The notes beneath the pieces are model-generated. The model ran no database searches. It was not told the DNA's origin and saw nothing but the letters and a program-made list of their open reading frames with translations. Below, one piece after another: positions 11,389 to 23,170 of a stretch of DNA of 64,000 nt (position 1 is its first letter; each line of letters opens with the position of its first letter). The stretch comes from Adiantum capillus-veneris (taxonomy: Eukaryota; Streptophyta; Polypodiopsida; Polypodiales; Pteridaceae). The stretch spans positions 138,681,108-138,745,107 of the forward strand of contig CM043955.1 in the NCBI GenBank assembly GCA_014529385.2, read 5' to 3'. A program made the translations under genes and the position numbers.

Positions 11389-12640
11389 GTTTGATTGCCA
11401 CAAAAACACTTACATGTGACGTTGAAAGCTCAAGGGATGTCGATGGATCACTCCAGTACCTAATTCACCTCACACTGGGTAACCCGGCCCACAGTTCTTG
11501 GATTCACAAAACCTCACGACCCTCCAAAGGCTGCAATCCAATTATACGACCGCCTCAAGTGCTATCCACAATTTGCACATACATAGGCGGTTGTCCATAA
11601 GGACCCACGTCTCCTTTACATCCTCTGCCTGCACAATAGACATATTTCACAAGAATTGGAGCATGGGAGCACTTGCTCCTTAGTGGGTTTACCAAAACGA
11701 TGTTAGCGTGCAAACGATAAGAAAAATGAGAGCCTCTATAGCCTTGCACGAATCACACCATAAGAAGGAAGAATAATTACGCCGCTGAAAACACCTTGAT
11801 AAACACCTATAGAGATTTATGGAACACACTTAAAATTAGAAGAAACTGAGGACATCATGACAAAGCTCGTCTTGTGGAGATGTCCGTAGAGTATCCATTT
11901 CCAAAAAACAGATGAAAGGAGAAAGAGTTATGGCTGCTCAAAACCGGGGGTGTACTCCTTCTTGCTCAAAAATGAGCTCTCTGGAAGTTGTGCAGGTGTT
12001 GCAACTATAAAAATGGGGGGACTTCTTATCTTTTGTCCCAAAAAAAATCTCTCTCTTCTCAGCTGACATGGCTTTCTTTGTAGACATTTTTTAATTGGCT
12101 CATTTTTTGCCTTTTTTGGGCATAAAATGAGGTGTTGGTGACCCTTTGGCCAAGGGAATGGGGTGGGGGCAAGTGGCCGGGGACCAAAACTTGAACTAGG
12201 CACCTGTCCATCTGGGGAACTCAAAAAATGCACCCTTTCTCCCCCATGAAGCCCACGATCCCCTCCATGGCAAGCCTTGAGAGCTCCTCACAAGGTGATA
12301 CACCTAATGAGGGTTCCCCCTTTATGCTATATACCCCCCACTCTCCCCTTTTTCCTTCTCATGTGGGATAATCCCCTGCCACATGGCACTTCATCCTCAA
12401 TCTTCCCAAACCCCTTGTGCCCAATAAATTTCTAGATTTCCTCCCAAAGCAGGAGAGCTTCTCGGACAACTTCCCCAAAGCATAACTTGCTGCTTCGGTC
12501 ATCGAATGACACACCGTAACACATGGCTTGGAGCCCAAATCCTCGGCTACTTTTAAAATTTTCAAAACTTAACATTTTTAATTCAAATTATCAAGTTGAC
12601 CCACTTTCCCTTGTCACATGCACCTGCAATCACTTTCTAA
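11389..12640 (-). other. Retroelement leader, no gene
   Basis: This is the stretch between gag and the satellite array. It holds C-rich runs and short non-conserved ORFs only; I see no protein family, RNA gene or repeat that can be named. Confidence 0.4.
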
Positions 12641-14370
12641 GTTGAGACTGCCCACTTCGGATGCCCATAACTCATGATGTACAAGTCCGATTCACGAGCT
12701 ATAAAGCATGCCTAAAAATACTTATTGAAAACCATGATTTGGAGACTTGAACAACCAAAAAAATCAGCAGGCAAGCCTGGAAAAATCACACCTTTGTACA
12801 TGAGTTTTTACATGGTCACTTCCAAGATTTGGACGGCTATGTACACATATATACATAAGGCTAGTGGGCAAGATTTTTGCCATGACCTAATGATTTTATG
12901 CTCATCCAAAAAATGCATGACAACAGGTATGGTGTCTTTTTTCTCCAAATGAGACAAATCTTGCTCCAGAGGTAGTCCACCACTTAAGGAACTCACAGCT
13001 ACTTTCAAAATTGAATTTGAACCAATTTTGTGCAAGTTAAGATCAAATTGGGTGTGCAGTCTGCCTAGATTGTTTCTTGGTCTTTTCAAGCTCAGAACTT
13101 GGTCCAAATGCAATGAAATTTAGATTATGGACTCCTTTAATGCTCTAGGACACTAGGGAACACTCACTTGTACAAGTTGAGTCTATTCTGGGCCAAAACA
13201 CATCATACGCATATGATGTCTTTTCTCTCAGATTGGACTTCTGTTTCTACCCAAGGTTCTCCTCTATGTGCACACCAAATATATGTGCTTCAAATCAGTG
13301 TTTGATTTCAATTTTACACCAATTCACAACTTTTCATTGTTATTGGTAAGAATCTGCAAAATTCTCTTTTAAATGCCAGATTGGGTGTCCAAATGATGTA
13401 AAATCTTGCAATCAAGCTTAGAACTACCTTCCAAGTGCTTTGGTGATGCCAGATATGAAGGTCAATACCCAAATCTAGGTTGGAGACATCATACACGTAT
13501 GGTGTCTGTTGGACAATTTTACACTCTGATCATACCCAAACTGGTCTTCAAGGTCTTTATCCTTGTTTTTAGGCCTTACCAAGTGTTTTTGTGCTCTTTC
13601 CAGCTCAAACAAAGCAATTTTTAAAAATTTCCCACTTTGGTGTCTCTCTTTAGTGTTATGAGAGTTTTAGACCGACCAAAACCCTTGTTTAAAGGTGATT
13701 CTAGGGTAGAACACCCCTTTTAAACACTTTGGTGCAGTCAAATTTTCAAAATTTTGTCTCAAGATGGTGCAAGAGACATCATACGCGTATGATGTCTATC
13801 ATCTCAGATTTCAGATCCGTTTCCATTCTAAGTTCCCCTTATCATAAGCAACATGTACATGTGTTTACAGCAAAATTTAAAGCTCAAAAGTGCTCACAAA
13901 CACAAGTTTTTGCTTTTTTAGTCACAACCACTCCATCTTTTGGCTTTTGGTCCCCAAATCTATGCCAAAACTCCCCACTCAAGGTGTTCCTAGGGTAAAT
14001 GATACCTTTTGAACACACTGGTAACCTTAGATTTCGCAATATTACCTTCCTACTACCCATAGAGACATCATACGCGTATAATGTCTACTGGACAATTTTC
14101 AACTTTTTGCTTTTCCAAACTGTTGTTTGTGGTCTCTATAGTTGTTTTGATGGCTTGTGCAATGTTTTTATCTTTTTTTAAGCTCAATCAAGGCTGTTTT
14201 CAGTTTTTGTGCTTTTGACTTCTCGACTCTTGTGTTTTGAGTGTTTCAAGGCGTTACTAGGGTATAATGACCCTTTTGAACACACTGGTACAGTCAATTT
14301 TCACAGTTTTGGTCTCTTTTTAGCCCTTGAGACATCATACGCATATGATGTCTAACTTTTCAAATTTTAG
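12640..14370. repeat. Satellite array of about 285-bp units, each with a palindrome
   Basis: A palindromic core recurs at 13201-13218, 13484-13507, 13774-13797, 14063-14086 and 14330-14353, with a decayed copy near 12913-12937. Spacing of the CATCAT core is 287, 290, 289 and 267 bases. The copy at 13774-13797 is a perfect 24-bp palindrome: AGACATCATACG followed by its reverse complement. Each unit also repeats CTAGGGTA...CCTTTTGAACACACTGGTA (near 13700, 13992, 14252). The sequence just after the palindrome alternates between a CTCAGATT type and a GGACAATTTT type, giving a dimeric unit of about 578 bp. The array lies in the gypsy leader. Confidence 0.85.
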
Positions 14371-14844
14371 ATTTTTATGTGCAGAACCCTCCCAAATGTC
14401 TTCTTATGTTCTCAGCAACCCTCAACCATGCAGAACTTTTTTTTTGTGAACTTTGTTTTTGCACTGTTTCGACTAAGAAGCAAATTCTTTTCAAGATTTC
14501 AATGCAAACAAACAAATCAAGCATCTTCATTGATGCACAGCTCTAGATCAAGATCAAATCATCTACCTAAAGCTACTCCTAAACATAAAAAAGGGATTTT
14601 GCAATTGTGAGTAGAAAAACACTTAACTGCCACACACTGACTAGCTAATGCTTTTATCACCTCATCAACCACTCAAACTCCAAAACATATACAAATCTAA
14701 ACTAAAAACCATCTACACGGGTGACTCGGGCAAGACACTTGCTCCCTAGCACCTCTCTATGGATCCTAGCTAAACTAAGATAAAAAGAATACTCTGGCAA
14801 ACCAGAGGGACTCTCACATCAAGGTCACCTCCTTAGGTGCTCGT

Positions 14845-14863
14845 CCCCCAGCAGCAGCGCCAA
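14845..14863 (-). promoter_or_regulatory. Primer-binding site of the gypsy element
   Basis: On the minus strand CCCAACA (LTR end) is followed by TTGGCGCTGCTGCTGGGGGA. Plant gypsy elements often have TGGCGCCGTTGCCGGGGA here, complementary to a tRNA 3' end (tRNA-Asp type); this copy differs by about four mostly C/T changes. It fixes the element's orientation as leftward. Confidence 0.65.
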
Positions 14864-15540
14864 TGTTGGGACGGAATCCGCCGTCTCAGATGCTAGCACA
14901 TCGAGAACTAGACCAACATAATGTCAGCCAAGGATGGAGCAATGGCCCGCAAGCGCATGGAAACAATCAAATGGTTGTCAATCACCTACTAGACCTTCTA
15001 AGACAATCACTACAAAGAAATGTATCCTAACCCACTATGTACATGGCGGCTACCATATCTACAACACATCTACCTCTTGAAACATAACCTAACGATGTCC
15101 AATCATTACAAAACTTGAGGGCTGGTCTCTACACACCTAGAGGACACTACCCTAAAGTCTCTACCCCAATATAGTATCTACACACACATGCAATCACAAT
15201 CATGTATGACGTCTGACAATAAAATTCAGGTCACCAATTTCGAACGTGATTATTCCTTAGGCGTAGCTTGTATCGCCGTGAATGCGTGGATATATAACAA
15301 TAATGAAACAGACACACGGATAGGGAGAAAACTCACCTTGAAGCTTGAGGAAGAGCTCTTCGCGAGGAATCCAGAACTGCGCGTGCTTGGCATCGATGCA
15401 TAGCTCTTGCCATAGCTAACGCATTGATGGAGGAAGCCCCACTCACACACGGCACACCGTACGTAACATAGTTGAGCCCAAGATTGATTTAAAGAAAAAT
15501 TCTATCTCAAGGTTACAAGGGTTTGGCTTATATACCTCAA
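14864..15540 (-). mobile_element. Candidate 5' LTR of the gypsy element (outer end uncertain)
   Basis: The inner end is CCCAACA at 14870-14864, next to the primer-binding site. On the minus strand a TATATAAG box lies at 15527-15534, placed as an LTR promoter. No second LTR copy was found in the window, so the outer boundary is a guess. Confidence 0.45.
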
Positions 15541-15775
15541 ACCTAAGTTGGGTATTTTGGCTAAGAGAAGTACTAATTACAATTATTGAGTGAATCTGAC
15601 TCTCCATCCACTTTCATCATTACATGGGATTTTTGAGATTTACAACATTAAAAGGACTTCCCGTAGTCAATGAGCTACAATAGCCGGCTTTACGAAAAAT
15701 GATATAATTAATTAATGTGCCTTTGTTGATCGCTTGGATTTGGCGTGTGTTGGTCAACCGCTTCAACAATGATAG

Positions 15776-15777
<2 letters not shown>

Positions 15778-15840
<63 letters not shown>
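15778..15840. repeat. (CT)n microsatellite
   Basis: About 31 perfect CT repeats. It makes long Ser-Leu and Arg-Glu artefact ORFs on the two strands; these are not genes. The sequence from 15540 to 16380 holds nothing else I can name. Confidence 0.98.
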
Positions 15841-15846
<6 letters not shown>

Positions 15847-16379
15847 TCGTGTTCGATTGTTTCCTGGCAGCTCCCCCATTTATACGCACATGTATCATTG
15901 CTCTCCTTCAAAAACTCGCAAAATAATGATCTTCTTGACCATCAGACATGGGATCTCTCCCTCTGTCTCCGCGTCCGAGCTTAGATACACCAACGTGTTT
16001 GTCATCACCAATCTCCTCCTTGCATAGCAATGCACAAAAAACTCCCATCCTCGTTGTGCTCGCAGATGGCATCTCTCTCATCTCTCCCTCTCTCTCTCTC
16101 TTCCACATGCCACCACCTTTATCCTTCTCTTCTTCCCCTCAAAATTTTTTCCTTCCATTCAACCAACAGGATCTCGAAAGATTCCATCTAATAAAACCAC
16201 TTTCTAAGATTGAGCAGACCTACTCAAGGCATCCCACAAGCATCTTGCTTGATTAGCTCAAAACAAATGTTTCAAAATCATACCACACATACTTGCATCC
16301 ACAAGTTGTATGTATTTAGCCTTGAGTATGGATAAGGATTTCTATGCTTTGTGCAAAGCTTTTTTCTTGGGAGCTTTAT

Positions 16380-17210
16380 AAATCGCGCTGAGAGCGGAAG
16401 CAATGCATGTAGGTGCACGTGCATGCAGAGTCATTGTGTGGGTGGAGTAGAGAGCAATGATCCCTTACTCCATATTCTCTATATCTACTAAAGAATATGG
16501 AGTCAGTGGCAGTCAGTGGGTGGCCAAATACTATGTTTGTGACCTGGGGAACAACACACCGCCTTTACCTCAACAACCTCCAACTTAAAGGCGAGTGTGC
16601 CGATGATAAGTGGATCTATGATAGGACTTAGTAGAATATAGAAGTTGGAGTGACCATTCTCTTGTGAGACACAATAAATTGACCCTCTTAGGATAGAGAT
16701 GCCTTTTACTACAAAGATGGATGATATGGAGTTATTCAATATGCTCACGCTAGAGGCTGATATGGTAGTTAGGACATGTGACGAGTAGTCATGATGATGC
16801 AATGTATGCAGATAGCATGGCTAGTACAGCCAAGATTGCACAGTGTTCTCATGTACGACCTTTTAGAGTCAAGACACGAGGTAGCAGTTGCAGTGGGAGC
16901 ATTTGCAGTTAGGGTTGATAAATGACTTTCACTAGCATGATGCATTATATAGTTGTACCACTCATCATGGGTTTTACCTATAAGAGATGCATGCACACCC
17001 TAGTGGAGAACGTGTTTTTGTGCATTGCGATAGCCTATATGATAGCATGCATGTACTCTAAGAGAGCAAGTGGGCATAGGCTAAGCAGATTTTGATACCA
17101 ACCAATGAGCATACCTGGAGTAGCATTGATGGATGCGGGTGTGCATGTGTGATAGTACAGTGGGGGTGGAGTATAGGGCAATGTCCCCTCACTGCTTACA
17201 TTTTCCATAG
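16380..17210. mobile_element. Rearranged Ty1/copia fragment with inverted 3' end
   Basis: 16650-17080 (+) is a diverged copy of 23366-23890 in the copia relic (shared blocks around GTTGGAGTG, CCCTCTTAGGA, GATATGGA, CTCATGTACGA, CTAGTGGAGA). 16503-16640 is the reverse complement of the same relic's 3' end and LTR start (23919-24010, including GCCTTTAAGT and GGTAAAGGCG). The two parts are therefore in opposite orientation. Outside them, 16400-16480 and 17130-17210 resemble each other (GGGTGGAGTA and GGGCAATG blocks), as if the piece interrupted an older repeat. Confidence 0.6.
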
Positions 17211-17339
17211 CCTTTGGATCTAAGTGCAACGTGGAAAAATCATTCTCTGTTAAATAATGACTCGTTTGACCCTTTTGAATGGTCAAGAGAGACTATTTCA
17301 AAGGAAAGGTCTTCTACCACAGGGCAACCCACTAGGGGT

Positions 17340-17700
17340 AGAAGTACCTTGCAAAAAAAGGTTCCAATGGGCCATGTATAAATTTTAGAGCAAGATGCGA
17401 AGGTGGGAATACATGCTCCTCCCTTTTCGTAGAAGGGTGAAGGTAATCAATTTGTTTATGATCCTGTATCTGCCCATCACCATGCCTCTCCTCAAAATAG
17501 AAAAATGCAATTGGAAGGAATTCCTAAAACCAGTGAAAAGATTCCTATGGAAAAATAACGCCAAAGATATGGTACCCTAGCAGTGGGCTAAATGGGAGTG
17601 TGTTGCTAGACCCAAGGAGCAAGGAAGTTTTGGGATCGTCAACCCTGCAATCCATGCGGAAGCCCAGTGTGCTAAATTTATGGTCTTAGTGAACAAACAA
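17340..17700 (+). pseudogene. LINE reverse-transcriptase C-terminal fragment
   Basis: The frame at 17395-17580 reads RRVKVINLFMILYLP, then KRFLWKNNAKDMVP, and after a TAG continues QWAKWECVARPKEQGSFGIV and NPAIHAEAQCAK. This is the usual C-terminal stretch after the RT thumb of plant L1-type LINEs (FLW..., KWxxVCxPKxxGGLGI). There are no RT catalytic motifs, so it is a 5'-truncated or internally broken copy. Confidence 0.7.
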
Positions 17701-17924
17701 GACTATTCATGGCGACTATGACATGGGACATGATTGACAAGGTGAAGATGATTTCCCAAGGGTGCTCATGATGCAAAAATGTCGAGGTCCATGACAAACT
17801 GATGGCACCTCGATGGGAAAACCTGAAACTGGGATTTGATATAGGCAAAATATACCAAATCATTAGAGGCACTAGAATGGGAAGAGGCAACTAAATATTT
17901 TTAAAAAACCCAACAAGACCTACT

Positions 17925-18300
17925 AGCGTTTTCTGTTTGCAGATCAGCCCCATTGTCTTTTGTTGCAGATCCTTCTAGCGTTTTGCAGCCAAATCAGCCA
18001 AGTCAGGTAGCGTTTCCAGTTTTCAGCCCTTAGCCATTGCAGATCCAGTCCTTAGCTTCACAGATCTCACCTACCCACAACAGATCCTCACCGTACCGTC
18101 GAATCAACCAGCGTTTTTAGAATTCAGCATTTGCGTTTTTCAGTGCATCGTCGTCGAGTCGTCGTCATCGCCATCCTTACCGAGACAATGTCAGTATTCA
18201 TAAAAAAGTCAACGTTTTTCAGATTTCAGCATTTCAGCCCTAGCATTTTCAATTTTCAGCCCGTCATTGTCGTTGACATCGTCAACAAGTCCATTGCATC
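17925..18300. repeat. AGCGTTTT/CAGATTTCAG minisatellite-like block
   Basis: Short variants of CTAGCGTTTT, CAGATTTCAGCC and TTTCAGCCCTT recur along the block, with a GTCGTCGTCATCGCC segment. The reverse complement of the same motifs (AAAACGCTAGG, GGCTGAAATCTG, GATGACGACGACGGGGATGG) fills 60440-60840. It has no coding sense that I can see. Confidence 0.6.
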
Positions 18301-18401
18301 TAGACCATTGTACCAGATTTGTGCAATCTATATCATAGACCTCTCTCGCCATAGAGAGGGGGGCCCTTGGAGGAGGGTTTGAGAACCATCTGGTGTCGTA
18401 T

Positions 18402-18403
<2 letters not shown>

Positions 18404-18470
<67 letters not shown>
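18404..18470. repeat. (CT)n microsatellite
   Basis: About 33 CT repeats. The following 400 bases contain no recognisable gene. Confidence 0.98.
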
Positions 18471-18473
<3 letters not shown>

Positions 18474-18877
18474 ACTTTCATTCACATTAGCATTCACTTT
18501 GCATCTAGAGCAATATCAACATTGACTTCCGTCGCACCTTACATATAGAGCCAGAGACAGAGTTACATCACATATATCATTGTCCAGGATACTATGAGAT
18601 ACGAGGTCGCTTTCACTCCTATTCAGAAAGGGCTTTAGACCACTTGCTGCATAGAATTCAAGGAGTGAGTGCTTCTTGCCCCTCCACTCCCTCCATACTT
18701 TGTCTTGCTCTCTTGCAACACACACACTCATGCGCACACGTCGCATGCCCTTCAACAAGTATCAAACCAATGAAGGCAAAAGGTGGCTTCTTGACCCCCT
18801 TCCCTCTCGCGTGAGATGACCGGAGTGAGGGTTTGGCAAAGCTTTGGAAAGCTCACAGAATTGGGATCTGTAGAATT

Positions 18878-19133
18878 GAGCACAAAGCGAGAAATCAACA
18901 AAAGAAAAGGCTTGCAAAATGCAACGTTTTCAGGATTGGCAAAATTGGGCATTGTGTGATCTATAGAAAATAGACGTGTCCTGAATATAGCTAGAGCTTG
19001 TGGTGGGCATATTTTCAAATTGGATAATTCTTGAAGTATTACAGAAGCGTTGGACTAAAGCTTGGGAGGAGCCTTATCTAGTGCTAAATGAAAAACACCA
19101 AGTTATCACTATTTGAAGATTCTTTTGGGAGAG
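18878..19133 (+). repeat. Direct repeat, copy 1
   Basis: GAGCACAAAGCGAGAAATCA through GATTCTTTTGGGAGAG, nearly identical to 19821-20085 (943 bases downstream). PPR fragments follow each copy, suggesting a duplicated PPR-gene segment rather than a transposon end. Confidence 0.9.
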
Positions 19134-19159
19134 AATAGTCAGAGGTTGTTGAAAGTAAA

Positions 19160-19660
19160 TGTCATGCTTGGCACTACCTTGGTCGACATGTATGCCAAAT
19201 GTGGTGCACTTCATAAAGCATGTTAGTTAGTATGTATGTCAAGTGCGGTGCGGTCCTCAACAAGCTTCAGCGGATGCGGAGAGAGGACAACTCTCCAAAT
19301 GCAATCACATACACTTGCACCTTGAAGGCATGTGTCATTACACAAGATGTTGATATGGGCAAAAGAATTCCTGATAATATTGATAATCAGGGGTTGTTAA
19401 AAGAAACCTTCGTGCTTGGCACTGTCTTGGTTGACAGTTATGCCAAATGTGGTGCACTTCATAAAGCACGTTAATTAGTATGTATGTCAAGTGCGGAGCG
19501 GTCCTTGACAAGCTTCATGTCCGTAATGTTGCCTCATGGAGTGCATTGATATGTCCAACGACGTCAAGGTTAGGAAGCTCTGGGCTATTTTGAGCGGATG
19601 CAGCGAGATGCCCTTGCACCTTGAAGGCATGTGGAATTACACAAGATGCTGGTATGGGCA
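19160..19660 (+). pseudogene. PPR protein fragments
   Basis: Pieces read as PLS-type pentatricopeptide repeats: LGTTLVDMYAKCGALHKA (about 19165-19220), NAITYTCTLKACVITQD then LLKETFVLGTVLVDSYAKCG (19220-19474), and a second, truncated copy of the LKAC...DMGKRI unit at 19610-19675. PPR proteins bind organellar RNA and direct its processing or C-to-U editing. These units are shuffled, partly duplicated and stopped (TAG at 19206-19208, TAA near 19472), with no start or targeting peptide, so this is a dead fragment cluster. Confidence 0.75.
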
Positions 19661-19820
19661 AAAGAATTCATGACGATATTGTAAGAGAAAAAGTATGAGT
19701 GAGCATGAGTGAGTTCGAGAAAAAGTATGTTTGAGTTCAAGAAAAAGTACAGGATTTGCCATTTAAAACCATTGGTAAAAGCGAGTGAAATCCGCCGTAG
19801 GTGGCTTGTGTGAGCTCGTT

Positions 19821-20085
19821 GAGCACAAAGCGAGAAATCAACAAAGAAAAGGCTTGCAAAAGGCAACGTTTCAGGTTTGGCAAAATTGGGCATTGTGTGG
19901 GAAATTATGGATCTATAGAAAATAGACGTGTCCTGAATATAGCTAGAGCTTGTGGTGGGCATATTTTCAAGTTGGATAATTCTTGAAGTATTACAGAAGA
20001 GTTGGACTAAAGCTTGGGAGGAACCTTATGTAGTGCTAAATGAAAAACACCAAGTTATCACTATTTGAAGATTCTTTTGGGAGAG
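19821..20085 (+). repeat. Direct repeat, copy 2
   Basis: Second copy of 18878-19133, with about ten extra bases (GGGAAATTATGGATC region) that copy 1 lacks. It ends in the same GATTCTTTTGGGAGAG. Confidence 0.9.
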
Positions 20086-20094
20086 TGTGGGTGC

Positions 20095-20122
20095 ATCTCT
20101 CTCTCTCTCTCACTCACTCACA

Positions 20123-20155
<33 letters not shown>
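20095..20155. repeat. (CT)n(CA)n microsatellite
   Basis: A short CT run passes through CACTCACTCA into about 16 CA repeats. Confidence 0.95.
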
Positions 20156-20156
<1 letters not shown>

Positions 20157-20349
20157 GAAAGGATCGACGGGAGTGTCCATCATTGACACACATCAGCAAG
20201 GGTTGAAAGTTCTCTGCAAGGAAGTGTGTGTGAAGCTTTTTCTTTGAAATCTTGGGAGTGTGTGCCAAGAAACACAAGCGGAGATTGTGTGTAGCTTGCT
20301 CGCATACACATAGACACACATTATCTTCAGGCAAAGGTGGTATGAGAAA

Positions 20350-20660
20350 GTGAGGACAGTGCAAGTATTGCCCAACGAGGGCAAAGCAAGGAAGCTATGG
20401 ACTATTTTCAGCTACTACAAGAGAGGACGTCTCTCCACATGCAAAAAGGCATTGTACTTGTCATTGCCTTGGCCATATGTATGCCAATTGTGGTATACTA
20501 TAGAAAACACACATAGTGCTTGCCGAGCTTCCTCTCTAGGACATCGTCTCATGGAATGCATGATTGCAAGATATGCCCAATGAAGGCAAGGCCAAGCAGC
20601 TCAGGGCTAATTTTAACGAATTTGAGCGAGGAGGGAGCGACAGTACTTTGGCTCTCTTCT
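20350..20660 (+). pseudogene. PPR protein fragment
   Basis: Mixed frames give a YAQ-RGQ-like unit, an LPWPYVCQLWYT segment that matches a decayed LVDMYANCG, and RLMECMIARYAQ matching the usual VSWNALIARYAQ. Stops and frameshifts lie between the units. It is probably part of the same broken PPR locus as 19160-19660. Confidence 0.55.
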
Positions 20661-20918
20661 GGCATGCATCATGGTGTTTTCAGCTTTGGCTTTGGGATTG
20701 TGTGTAGCTTGCCCTCATATACACATAGGGAAGGAGAGAGAAAATTATCTCCAGTTTTGACATAGAGAGAGAGGAAGAGACTCTCTCCACATCTCTCCAA
20801 CACCCCACCAACTTCAACATCGATGGCTTTCCTCAATGTTCAACACCCCCTTTTTTGGCATTTTTGGCACTTCAGTCTAGCCAAGAAGACAACATTGGTA
20901 TCCTCTTCTCAACATCGG

Positions 20919-21051
<133 letters not shown>

Positions 21052-21239
21052 ACCCTCGGCTTTCCTTATTGGCATCGACGGCCCCACCTGGCCTACCCTC
21101 CATCCAACATTGACTTCTCCGATCACATCATCTTTGGATTGTTCGAGAGAGCACCCTGCTCTTTTAAGTCTCTTGAGAGACTTTTTTCCCGAGCACCTTG
21201 CTTGGACACAAAGTTTTGGCATCAATAGCTGGCATTAAT

Positions 21240-22300
21240 AGCATATGTGGAGAGCGTTGGAGTTTTGGCTGAGGTTCACATTATAGCTAAGTTGTAGATT
21301 TTTGCATCGACGTCGCATGTCGAGTCTTTAGTCTTTCAAGGACATCTTGTATCTGTGATTTGTGCAGTGCTTGCACACACATGTGTTCACAGTCTCTTCG
21401 CCTTTTTTTGAGAGCAGTTTTGTATTTCCATATGCACGCTGGCATGATGTATGGAACTTGTGGATTGCTCATGGGATTTTGATTCGATTTCCTCCAGCTT
21501 GTCAGCTACTCATACCCAGGTTAAATTCTATGTGTTTACTATGGCCGACACAATCATTCTGATTGAGGTTTTTTTGTTGACAGGTTGCACTTTTTTGCGA
21601 ATAATATGGCATGATTTGTGCTCAAATTTTGCAAGAGGATTTTGGCACTAGTTTTGTGCGGATTGGCTACTGTATATGCATATGTAGATACACTTTGAGC
21701 TTTCAACAATCGGTTTTTGGCAGGTTTATGCGCTGTGAATTCTTTATAGGTTGTCTTGCACCTCTTCATGGTTTTGGAGAGATTGTTGGTCACGGTATTG
21801 GCCTGATGTATGGCACTTGTGGATGAGAGACCGAGTCTCTCATTATAGCTTAATTGGCTTCGGTGATGCTTTCATGCGTTTTTTGCGTTACCAATTTTAT
21901 GGTTGAATTTTTTTGAGATTTTGCTCAAATTACAAGGAAAACTATGCCATATTTTTCCTAGGCTCTCGCCATAGTTTCTCATGTTTGTGTTGTTTACTCT
22001 CTGATGGTTTAGTGGTTGAATGTGACCCCCACTTTGACAGTGATTGAGTTTGACTCTCACTTTTGATAGGTTTTTCCAGTTCGGACACGGCTTTGTGTTC
22101 TTATTGTATACATGTAGTCACATGCTTTACAAATCCTACAAGATTTTATGCCATTGTCACATCATTGCATGCAGTTTTTGTGAGATGTGTTTTGAGCGCT
22201 TTGAGTGCTCACTACATGTGTATATGGTTATCTGCTTTATGCTTGATTGAGAGATATTTGTCCCTAGGGTGCTTGGAATAGTATGCTAAAACAAAGACTA
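21240..22300. other. No gene; weak internal duplication
   Basis: GGCATGATGTATGGAACTTG at about 21440 recurs with two changes as GGCCTGATGTATGGCACTTG at about 21803, and nearby T-rich sequence is loosely similar. No protein or RNA feature is recognised. Confidence 0.4.
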
Positions 22301-22641
22301 CCACTCCATGCAATAATTAGAAGTTATCAAGGTGGATGTCTCGTCTTGAAATCTCTCTTTCCAAGAGAGTGATTGTCATCAATATTCTCTTGTCCCTTAC
22401 ATTTGAGTGTGGGTGGATGTGTGTGTGTGTGTGTGTTTTGGACTCACTTGGTTTAGTGATGCTATTTATGCTTGAAAATCTCATGTTGGTGCTTGCTTAT
22501 GCATGTTACTCTGTAGATTTACATTGAGTTGTGGATTTTACATTGTATCCCAATTGTAGAGCCATTTTACGCATATGCGAGCATCAATTTGATGTGGTTG
22601 ATCAAGTTATGATTGTGTAGTGGTCGAGGTGATCTCCCACT

Positions 22642-23170
22642 TTGGAATCTGTGATGTGGTTTCTTGACATCCATCTAATAGATTTGTGTGACGCTTTGGA
22701 CTATACAGAGATGAATTATGAGAGATGGAGATCTTGTACACGTCGATACTTACATTGTTGGCATTGTGGTCACATAGGGCATATTAAACATCATTGCTTT
22801 CGACATATGAGGCAATGGCAGCAATGTATGGAAGATGCAAAGACATTTTTGATACATGCTATAGAGGTGACTCAGTATGCTAGTGAAGGTGATGTCACAT
22901 TTACCTCTAGCATTCCTCGTGTTTATATGTTTTTCACAAGTGACATTTCTTCCCGTTGGTTGTTAGATGAGGGTGCAGTTTTCCATGTCACACCATGTCA
23001 TGAGTGGTTTAGTACTTTTTCTAGTGGGAGTTTTGGTTGAGTGCAATTGGCCGATGGTTCGACGTTCAATATTGCAAAAGCAAGAGATGTATGTATGTCA
23101 TTGCCTAGTGGTGCATCATATACGCTTCAACATGTGCATTATGTTCCTCAGCTAAGACATAGTTTGATAT
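22642..23170 (+). pseudogene. Ty1/copia gag zinc knuckle and protease remnant
   Basis: A CCHC knuckle CWHCGHIGHIKHHC (about 22757-22798) has full C-X2-C-X4-H-X4-C spacing. About 60 residues on, WLLDEGAVFHVTPCHEWFST matches the copia protease site, usually WLLDSGASFHVTP; here Ser of DSG is Glu. A TGA at 23038-23040 interrupts it, then VQLADGST and LQHVHYVPQLRHSLIS complete the protease/pre-integrase block. It is not functional. The element lies on the + strand, upstream of its LTR at 23976. Confidence 0.85.

Larger units (their letters stand above)
7779..15540 (-). mobile_element. Degenerate Ty3/gypsy LTR retrotransposon
   Basis: Reading right to left: a candidate 5' LTR (14864-15540), a primer-binding site (14845-14863), a 3.4-kb leader holding a satellite array, gag (from ATG 11388), aspartic protease, reverse transcriptase, RNase H, and what may be the start of a second RNase H-like domain. 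The element then stops near 7779 without integrase or a recognisable 3' LTR. This gene order and the RT type (VVVTPKKDGRWSVCVDY) are those of Ty3/gypsy. A second RNase H would suggest the Tat/Ogre branch, which also tends to have long leaders; that is inference. Every coding block carries stops or shifts. Confidence 0.7.

Noticed and set aside
12913-14353. Regularly spaced palindromic repeats as a CRISPR array
   Set aside because: Spacers are about 265 bp and themselves repeated, there are no cas genes, and the DNA is eukaryotic.
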